Assembly: GCA_937871985.1 (NCBI GenBank)
Contig: CALMPB010000185.1
Location: 1 to 20,113 of the forward strand
Direction: 5' to 3'
Source: an uncultured Burkholderiaceae bacterium
GTDB lineage: Bacteria; Pseudomonadota; Gammaproteobacteria; Burkholderiales; Burkholderiaceae
Length of the DNA: 20,113 nucleotides
Positions 15,394 through 20,113 of the stretch are shown piece after piece; position 1 is the stretch's first letter, and the number at the start of each line of letters is the position of its first letter. The translations under genes and the position numbers were made by a program. Below the pieces are notes generated by a model. The model had not been told where the DNA came from and made no database searches. It saw only the letters and a list, made by a program, of their open reading frames with translations.

Positions 15394-16422
15394 TCAGTCG
15401 TCGGGCCACGCATTGGGGTTCATGAAAAACAGGGCCTGGATGCTGCGGCCGGGCGTGGTGTTGCGGGCTTGCCATGTGAAGGCGTTCGGCGGGGTTTTCT
15501 TGGATCTGGCCGGGCAGAACGCGACCAGATTGGACGCCGCGTACTTGTCGACCATCAGGCGGTAATGGGCGGCGGGCGGGGGTGGGGCGCTTTGGGGTGC
15601 CAGGACGTGCGTGACGGCGTAGAGCTCGTACCCGGCGCCGGAGCCCGCGTAGCGGAAGAACGTGCGGCGCCACGCGTCGTCGATGCAGTAGGCCTGGGTG
15701 GCCCAGCCACCGGGGGCGATGGCGGGAAAATCGTTGAGATTGATGTCGCTCCAGTAGAAGGCTTCCGGGGCGTAGCGGATCTCGATGCGGGTTTCGCCCG
15801 GCTCGAAGACCTGATCCCAGGTGTAGCGGGCCTGATAGTTCCAGTAGGCGGCGCCCTCGCCGAGCAGGCCGCGTGCTTCGAGGGTGGCCCGGGTTTGCGC
15901 CGGCAGATGCGGCCAGGGCGCCTCGCCGTTCAGATCATAGAGCAGCGGCACGCCCGCATCCAGCAGGAGTCGCGTGACGTCCACGCCGCCCAGGCGCGCC
16001 CGGCCCTGACCGGTCAGGGCCAGCGGGGCGCCGTTCACCCGCACGGACAGATTCAGATAGTTGACCGGTTTGCGGTCGGCGGCCAGCCCCTCGGCCATGC
16101 CGCCGCCGTCCGGCAGGGAAATTGCGTCGGGGCTGGCATCCGCAGGCATCTCGGGCAAGTTGAAACTGAACGGCACGGTGTGACGCTGCGCGGCCAGGAA
16201 CACGTAGGTGAGCTTGGCGCTGCGCGGGGCAATCTCGATGTCCTGCTGTGTGATGCGCACGCCGGCGGGTAACGTGAAGATCGGACCTTCGGCGGCGTAG
16301 CCGCGAATCTCCGTATCCACCGTGTCGGTCGCGGCGACTCCTGCCGCCCCTGCGGGCGCGATCTGAAGGCAGGCCGACAGGATTGCGATGCCGCTGCCGG
16401 CGGCCAGTCGTCGCATGGTCAT
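15394..16422 (-). CDS. Exported DUF4424-like protein
   Basis: A 342-residue exported protein. MTMRRLAAGSGIAILSACLQ and an APAGAA site form the signal peptide (about residues 1-27). The following GPIFTLPAGVRITQQDIEI, then LTYVFLA, then VPFSFNLPEM, resembles the N-terminal pattern of DUF4424 proteins (a glycine-rich start, a string of beta strands, and a PLP-like turn). The match is by eye and only moderate. Two cysteines (in AYCIDDAW and VAFCPA) could pair. The ATG at 16422 overlaps the TGA of the upstream LprI-like gene (ATGA), implying coupled translation. Function unknown; probably periplasmic or secreted. Confidence 0.78.
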   Translation of the reverse strand: MTMRRLAAGSGIAILSACLQIAPAGAAGVAATDTVDTEIRGYAAEGPIFTLPAGVRITQQDIEIAPRSAKLTYVFLAAQRHTVPFSFNLPEMPADASPDAISLPDGGGMAEGLAADRKPVNYLNLSVRVNGAPLALTGQGRARLGGVDVTRLLLDAGVPLLYDLNGEAPWPHLPAQTRATLEARGLLGEGAAYWNYQARYTWDQVFEPGETRIEIRYAPEAFYWSDINLNDFPAIAPGGWATQAYCIDDAWRRTFFRYAGSGAGYELYAVTHVLAPQSAPPPPAAHYRLMVDKYAASNLVAFCPARSKKTPPNAFTWQARNTTPGRSIQALFFMNPNAWPDD

Positions 16423-17720
16423 TTGCGTGCCTTGGGGGGCGTCAGGTGCGCCAGGCAGAAGCGTTGCGGCGCGCTGTCGTTCTGCACCACCAGGAATTCA
16501 TCGCCGCAGGCGTTGCGTGTGGACCAGACGAACAGGCTTTGATCCGCAGAGAGCGAGTAGGGCTGGTCGCCGCGCGCGGTGCCCGCGATGCGCCGTTCGC
16601 CGCGTGTGGCCAGATCCAGCAGGGTGATCCCCGTGTCGGCCGCATAGACGATCTGCGACCGGCGGGCGTCCAGGAGGAAGGCCCCAAGCTCCCAGGAACC
16701 CCAGGCCGCCCGGTAGACCGGCGCCGCGGGAGGTGTGCGTGCGCGCGTTCTGAGTTCGATCGTGCCGTGACCCAGATCGACGGTCCAGGCCAGGAAGTCG
16801 CGGTTGCCTCGCAGGACACCGAGAGCGTTCTGGTCGCTTTCCGGCACGGCATCCCGATCGGCGGTGTTGGATGCGGCTGCCTGGTCGAGCAGGGCCTGGA
16901 CGTCGTCCGGCACCTCGTCCAGCCGCTGGCTGCCAGCCATCGTCGCGGTATAGACGGCGGTTGCGCCGTGTTCGGGCTCGTCGCCGCCCGCACCCCAGAC
17001 CGCGATGCGGGTATGCAGGATGTTGCCTTGCCAGGCCAGAGCCTGGATCGACATCGGTGCGCCATCGGGGTGGGGCTGTGCCCGGTCAGGCCGGGGTGTG
17101 GCCTCGGTGAGCCGGCCATCGGCAACCCGGTAGAGCCAGACCTGATCCGGCAGGTCGATTTCCTGGCTGGGCAGCAGGATCGCCAGCAGGGCGCCGTTGG
17201 GCGAGGCCTGGATGCCGGCGATGCGCAGGTCGGATCCGATCTGGATGTCCGGGCGCGCCGCCGCGATCGGCGCCAGGTCGAGCGGCTTGATCTTCGAGGG
17301 CATCAGCGGCGGGGCGCCCCGGTCCTGAAGGTCACGGCGGTGGTCGAGATACACCGTATCCAGACAGCCGTAGGCTTGTGCCGCCAGTGGGGTGGACGGG
17401 CCGGACAGTTCCTTGAACGAGCGATCGGCGGCGCAGCGGCGGTCGCGTTCGCGCACCCAGTCGCGTTGTCGGCGGATCAGATCGTCGCGGGCGGGGCCGG
17501 CGGCAGCCTTGGCTGCCGTGTAGACGCGTGACAAGGCCAGATCCTGCCAGCGCAGCGCCGCGTGCGCGCAGATGAGGCGGTCGACCGGCCGTTCGGCCTT
17601 GGCGCAGTCGAAGCTGGCCGGGATGCTTTGTGCCGCCGAGGGCGCCGTTCCAAGTATGCCGAAGGCGAACAGGCTGCCGCATGCCGCCTTGATGAGCCTG
17701 GCGTGGAGAGGTCTGCTCAT
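16419..17720 (-). CDS. Exported LprI-like protein with long C-terminal beta-rich region
   Basis: A 433-residue exported protein with a signal peptide over residues 1-31 (ACGSLFAFGILGTAPSAAQS). Residues 33-130 match the LprI/DUF1311 pattern: SFDCAKAERPVDRLICAHAA, LALSRVYTAA, QRDWVRERDRRCA and YGCLDTVYLDHRRDL. LprI of Mycobacterium is a lysozyme inhibitor, but most members are uncharacterised. The remaining 300 residues look like repeated beta strands (GIQASPNGALLAILL; VWLYRVADGRL; SQIVYAADTGITLLDL), reminiscent of a beta-propeller. The ATG at 17720 follows AAGGGGA. Such a fusion is larger than typical stand-alone LprI proteins of about 120-200 residues. It may bind a ligand at the cell surface, but this is inference. 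Confidence 0.85.
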   Translation of the reverse strand: MSRPLHARLIKAACGSLFAFGILGTAPSAAQSIPASFDCAKAERPVDRLICAHAALRWQDLALSRVYTAAKAAAGPARDDLIRRQRDWVRERDRRCAADRSFKELSGPSTPLAAQAYGCLDTVYLDHRRDLQDRGAPPLMPSKIKPLDLAPIAAARPDIQIGSDLRIAGIQASPNGALLAILLPSQEIDLPDQVWLYRVADGRLTEATPRPDRAQPHPDGAPMSIQALAWQGNILHTRIAVWGAGGDEPEHGATAVYTATMAGSQRLDEVPDDVQALLDQAAASNTADRDAVPESDQNALGVLRGNRDFLAWTVDLGHGTIELRTRARTPPAAPVYRAAWGSWELGAFLLDARRSQIVYAADTGITLLDLATRGERRIAGTARGDQPYSLSADQSLFVWSTRNACGDEFLVVQNDSAPQRFCLAHLTPPKARK

Positions 17721-17741
17721 GGTCGTCCCCTTGTCGTATCG

Positions 17742-18284
17742 TTACTGTGCGGACTTGCCGGAGGCCTTGGGCGCATCGCAGGCGGCCAGCAGCGTGGCCG
17801 CCGGTTCGGTTACGCCGGTCAGGGGATAGCGTTCGGTATGGCCCTTGATGATGATGGCCAGATCGCCTCCGGCGCTGAGCATGTGGCGCAGGGTGTCGTC
17901 CAGGGGCAGGTCGGCATGAAAGTCCGCGCCGCCTGAGTCCTGGTTTTCAAGACCTGTAGCGGAAAACTGGATGTGTCGGCCTCCGGCCTGCAGATGGATC
18001 GGCAGCCGTTCGCCCGGCCGGGCGCCGCTGGTTTCGTCCTGGATATAGAGTTTCACGACCTTTGCGCCCGGCGTGCATTCAAAACCCAAGGCTACGTAGT
18101 CGCTGTGTGGGACACCATAGACGAGGAATGTTTTCTGGTCGTAGTCATCGTTGAACCAGCGGGGCTGCTCATCGTCCTGCGCGGCGGCGGGCCAGGCCGC
18201 CGATGCCAGCACAATCAGCGGGATGATCAGGAAAGCCCGGTGCAGGCAGGTTCGGAATCGGGCGATGGATCGTAAGCTGGTCAT
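17742..18284 (-). CDS. Small exported hypothetical protein
   Basis: A 180-residue protein I do not recognise. The start at 18284 gives a signal peptide (MTSLRSIARFRTC, hydrophobic AFLIIPLIVLASAAW, PAAAQ cleavage site). An in-frame ATG at 18350 would add 22 Pro-rich residues and has no ribosome site. The start chosen here also lacks a strong ribosome site. The mature protein has one or two beta-rich segments and two cysteines (in GFECTPG and LAACDA). It lies 21 bp before the LprI-like gene and 88 bp after the membrane-protein gene, so the operon continues through it. Confidence 0.75.
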   Translation of the reverse strand: MTSLRSIARFRTCLHRAFLIIPLIVLASAAWPAAAQDDEQPRWFNDDYDQKTFLVYGVPHSDYVALGFECTPGAKVVKLYIQDETSGARPGERLPIHLQAGGRHIQFSATGLENQDSGGADFHADLPLDDTLRHMLSAGGDLAIIIKGHTERYPLTGVTEPAATLLAACDAPKASGKSAQ

Positions 18285-18372
18285 GAGCAGGCTCGTGAAG
18301 GTCGGGAGTCGAGGGTCGGGCAAGGCGCCATGCGGGATGCTAGGTGGCATTGGGGGTGTTGGTGGGGTGCGT

Positions 18373-19278
18373 CTAGCCGGTCAGCCATTTGAAGGGCAGC
18401 GTTACAGACCGGAACGTCCAGCCGTTGGCTGTGATCAGTTTCAGCAGCGGGTCGCGCATTTCCCGGATGTCGAATCCATAGCTGTAGCTGAGCTTGGCGA
18501 CCGGACGACCCTGTTCGATCTGGATGCCGTAGATCGTTTCTTTCGTGGTTTGGTAGAACGTGATGGCGCCCCATTGCCCCGTGAATGAGAGGCTCAGGCC
18601 GCCCGCGCCGGCCGAAGCGTTGAACTGCGACTGCTGTTCGCGCACCCGTGCCGTGTGATCGGACTCATCGAGGCGGATCGTGATCCGCGTGAGGCTCGAG
18701 ATCTTGTGCAGCCGCAGCAGATCCAGCCAGACGGCGTCGGCGTATTTCCAGTCCACGATCACTTCGTCCGCACGCTTTCCAGGAGTGACGGTGAAGGGAA
18801 ATTCGGCACCGTCGTTGATGGTCTGCAGGCGTTGTCGCAGCTCCTGCATGCTGATCGGACGGGATCCCGGATCTGGCTCGTAGGTCATGGACCAGCTCGC
18901 CAGGCGGATGAAGATCAGGGCGACCAGCGCAATGTAAGGCAACAGGAACAGCAGCGGCGAAGGCATGCCCGGCGCGTCGAGATCATAGGCGTTGAGGCTG
19001 AAGCTGGTATAGGCCCGCGCGAGTATGAAGACGACGCTTGGCAGGGTGATCAAGATGAAGAACGCCAGAAAGAAGACGACGGGCCGCCGGTTGTCCGGCA
19101 TCACGAAGAACAGGAATACCATCGCCAGCACTGCCGCCAGCAGGATGATGCCCAGCACCGCCCCCAGCATGTGATCGTGGATGTCGGTGCGTTTCCAGGC
19201 AATGTGGATCAGCACCAGCGCCACGACGACCGTGCTGCCCATGAAGATCAGCGCCAAACCGGTTCCCTTGCCTTCCAT
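18373..19278 (-). CDS. Membrane protein with four helices and a cytoplasmic-type domain
   Basis: A 301-residue protein, first gene of the envelope operon. Hydrophobic segments lie at about residues 7-27, 38-60, 66-88 and 107-127, followed by a soluble domain (130-301) with alternating strands such as EVIVDWKYADAVWLDLLRL and SLTRITIRLDE. I recognise no family. The ATG at 19278 follows AAAGGGGA with five bases between, a strong ribosome site. About 53 bp upstream is the 22-bp palindrome at 19331-19352, a possible operator for the whole operon. Confidence 0.83.
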   Translation of the reverse strand: MEGKGTGLALIFMGSTVVVALVLIHIAWKRTDIHDHMLGAVLGIILLAAVLAMVFLFFVMPDNRRPVVFFLAFFILITLPSVVFILARAYTSFSLNAYDLDAPGMPSPLLFLLPYIALVALIFIRLASWSMTYEPDPGSRPISMQELRQRLQTINDGAEFPFTVTPGKRADEVIVDWKYADAVWLDLLRLHKISSLTRITIRLDESDHTARVREQQSQFNASAGAGGLSLSFTGQWGAITFYQTTKETIYGIQIEQGRPVAKLSYSYGFDIREMRDPLLKLITANGWTFRSVTLPFKWLTG

Positions 19279-19330
19279 GCCGTCCCCTTTGTTGTTCTTG
19301 GTGGGAGTCTATCAAGCGGCGCGTGAAAGC

Positions 19331-19352
19331 AATTCATTCAAATGAATGAATT
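19331..19352. promoter_or_regulatory. 22-bp palindrome, candidate operator of the envelope operon
   Basis: AATTCATTCA (19331-19340) and TGAATGAATT (19343-19352) are exact inverted repeats around AA. Size and symmetry suit a TetR- or MarR-type dimer site. It lies 53 bp upstream of the first operon gene, in a non-coding gap of 265 bp (19279-19543). I found no convincing -35/-10 pair next to it, and no regulator gene for it in the window. Confidence 0.5.
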
Positions 19353-19543
19353 ACGCAGGATATCATCGATGGCCAGATTGGGTGGCTCGTCATCACTCAC
19401 AAGAACTGGCTGCTGCGCTTCGACGCGGAACTGGTCTTCGTTCGGTCTTCAAACTCAACGGTGATGCGCCTGTTTCCTGCTGCCAAGAATAAACCGGGCG
19501 AATGTGGAACAATAGCCAATTTAACCAAACTAGAGAGATTTTC

Positions 19544-19711
19544 ATGGGTACCAAAATCGTTACTGAAGCCGACCGCAAGCGCACTCCCCCTCCCGCCGCT
19601 CCCAAGGGCGTGACCCTTACGACACAAGGGCGCGGCCAACGTGTGAGCCTGGAGCGTGGCTCGCATACCCACCACAAGAAAAATTCCGGCAAGCGCGCGC
19701 ACTCGGGTTAA
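19544..19711 (+). CDS. Small, very basic hypothetical protein (55 residues)
   Basis: A 55-residue protein rich in lysine, arginine, histidine, threonine and proline, with no hydrophobic segment: MGTKIVTEADRKRTPPP at the start and HTHHKKNSGKR near the end. The ATG at 19544 is preceded by AGAGAG with six bases between, and the reading ends in TAA. An in-frame ATG at 19502 has no ribosome site. The composition suggests binding to nucleic acid or another polyanion, but nothing specific is recognised. It stands alone between the divergent envelope operon and the decayed oxidoreductase gene. A non-coding origin cannot be excluded. Confidence 0.6.
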   Translation: MGTKIVTEADRKRTPPPAAPKGVTLTTQGRGQRVSLERGSHTHHKKNSGKRAHSG

Positions 19712-19750
19712 TTTCTGGGGGTAGTTCGCCATCAGCATCCTTCTGCCCGC

Positions 19751-20113
19751 CTAGTGGCGACGCTGACCCTGCTGCTGGGTTTTCTTTGCGCGTGTAAGAT
19801 CGGCGGCGTCCAGCCTCTCCTTAGCAGCGGCATACCACGGTTTCGTCGGCGCAGTCAGTGAGCCATTCGGACGGCCGGTAGAGCTCATCGATGAGTGGGC
19901 GAATGGCCATCTGCCGAGCGAGCCAGGCACGCCGTGGAGCAGCCAACTGCTGTGCCCGCGCGGGATCCAAACTTACGCAGGGCGACGGCCGCCCTGATGG
20001 CGGCGATGGCGCCGCTAGCTTCCGCTGCCAGCGCACTGGCAACGGCAGCGCCGTCACCGGCAGTGCGAAAGTCCGTCAACGAGATTTGCCCCCAATGTAT
20101 CGACTTTCGGCTG
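19751..20113 (-). pseudogene. Decayed 3' end of an FAD/NAD(P)-dependent oxidoreductase with [2Fe-2S] (BFD-like) motif
   Basis: Entering from the right edge on the minus strand, successive frames carry pieces of one protein. First QPKVDTLG, then TDFRTAGDGAAVASALAAEA (near 20079-20020), typical of the FAD-binding TAGDGA segment of HcnB/opine-oxidase-like enzymes. Then, in a third frame, RPLIDELYRPSEWL and CADETVVCRC (about 19895-19824), the CxC start of a BFD-like iron-sulfur domain. A stop at 19821-19823 cuts it; another frame continues with ERLDAADLTRAKK and ends at 19751. At least three frame changes are needed, so the gene is decayed rather than hit by one error. The 5' part lies outside the window. 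Sequencing errors are an alternative but less likely explanation. Confidence 0.7.

Noticed and set aside
14630..15673. A 347-residue minus-strand gene
   Set aside because: All but the last 54 residues lie within better-supported genes, and their translation is Arg/Pro-rich noise. Only the SHOCT end is kept.
14902..16272. A 456-codon open frame on the plus strand, antisense to the DUF4424-like gene and its neighbour
   Set aside because: Low-complexity, Gly/Arg/Gln/Asp-rich translation with no recognisable domain; a usual shadow in GC-rich DNA. The opposite strand has signal peptides, membrane segments and coupled starts.
16383..17531. A 382-codon plus-strand frame opposite the LprI-like gene
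   Set aside because: Same shadow character; the minus-strand reading has a signal peptide, ribosome site and LprI motif.
19350..19613. Plus-strand open frame reading ITHKNWLLRFDAELVFVR, looking like part of a protein
   Set aside because: No start codon near its beginning, no family recognised, and it runs across the small basic gene in another frame. It could be a remnant but cannot be supported.
19397..19738. Minus-strand 113-codon frame opposite the small basic gene
   Set aside because: No ribosome site, unremarkable composition, and it covers the intergenic region and the better plus-strand candidate.
1..20113. Mobile elements, CRISPR arrays, tRNA or rRNA genes, prophage
   Set aside because: No transposase, integrase or regularly spaced repeat series, and no recognisable RNA gene was seen on either strand.

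Overview
This window looks like chromosomal DNA of a GC-rich betaproteobacterium. An Alcaligenaceae-type genome (Bordetella, Achromobacter, Castellaniella and relatives) is the best guess, from the mix of TRAP and ABC uptake systems, LysR and FCD-type GntR regulators, and the codon use. That assignment is inference, because no rRNA or other phylogenetic marker is present. There are no tRNAs, rRNAs, CRISPR arrays, transposases or phage genes.

Positions 1-13708 hold a catabolic and uptake locus made of two regulatory modules. Module A (1-5272) has a metallo-beta-lactamase-fold hydrolase divergent from a LysR-type regulator, followed by a convergent three-gene TRAP transporter operon (periplasmic binding protein, DctQ, DctM). 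The same LysR-type box, GTGAT-N11-ATCAC, lies between the regulator and the hydrolase and again upstream of the TRAP operon. In both places its centre is 52 bp from a TAxACT -10 element, so one regulator probably controls both units. Module B (5273-13708) has an FCD-type GntR regulator and a fumarylacetoacetate-hydrolase-family enzyme on the minus strand. Divergent from them is a six-gene operon: a Rid-family protein, a meta-cleavage-type alpha/beta hydrolase, an amidohydrolase and a complete ribose-type ABC importer. The divergent promoter region is an AT-rich island with three copies of a TTGTATAAA motif, the likely GntR operators. The enzymes suggest uptake and hydrolytic breakdown of a small, possibly nitrogen-containing or ring-derived compound. 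The substrate cannot be read from the sequence.

Positions 13705-19278 are a tight minus-strand operon of seven genes, all membrane, exported or small proteins: a four-helix membrane protein, a small exported protein, an LprI-like exported protein with a long extra C-terminal part, a DUF4424-like exported protein, a three-helix membrane protein, a SHOCT-type small protein and a final exported protein. Stop/start overlaps tie several of them together. I recognise no assembled pathway; this is the best candidate for an undescribed envelope system. A 22-bp perfect-arm palindrome lies just upstream of the first gene.

The last 800 bp hold a small very basic protein gene (19544-19711) and, entering from the right edge on the minus strand, the decayed 3' end of an FAD-dependent oxidoreductase gene that now needs at least three frame changes to be read.
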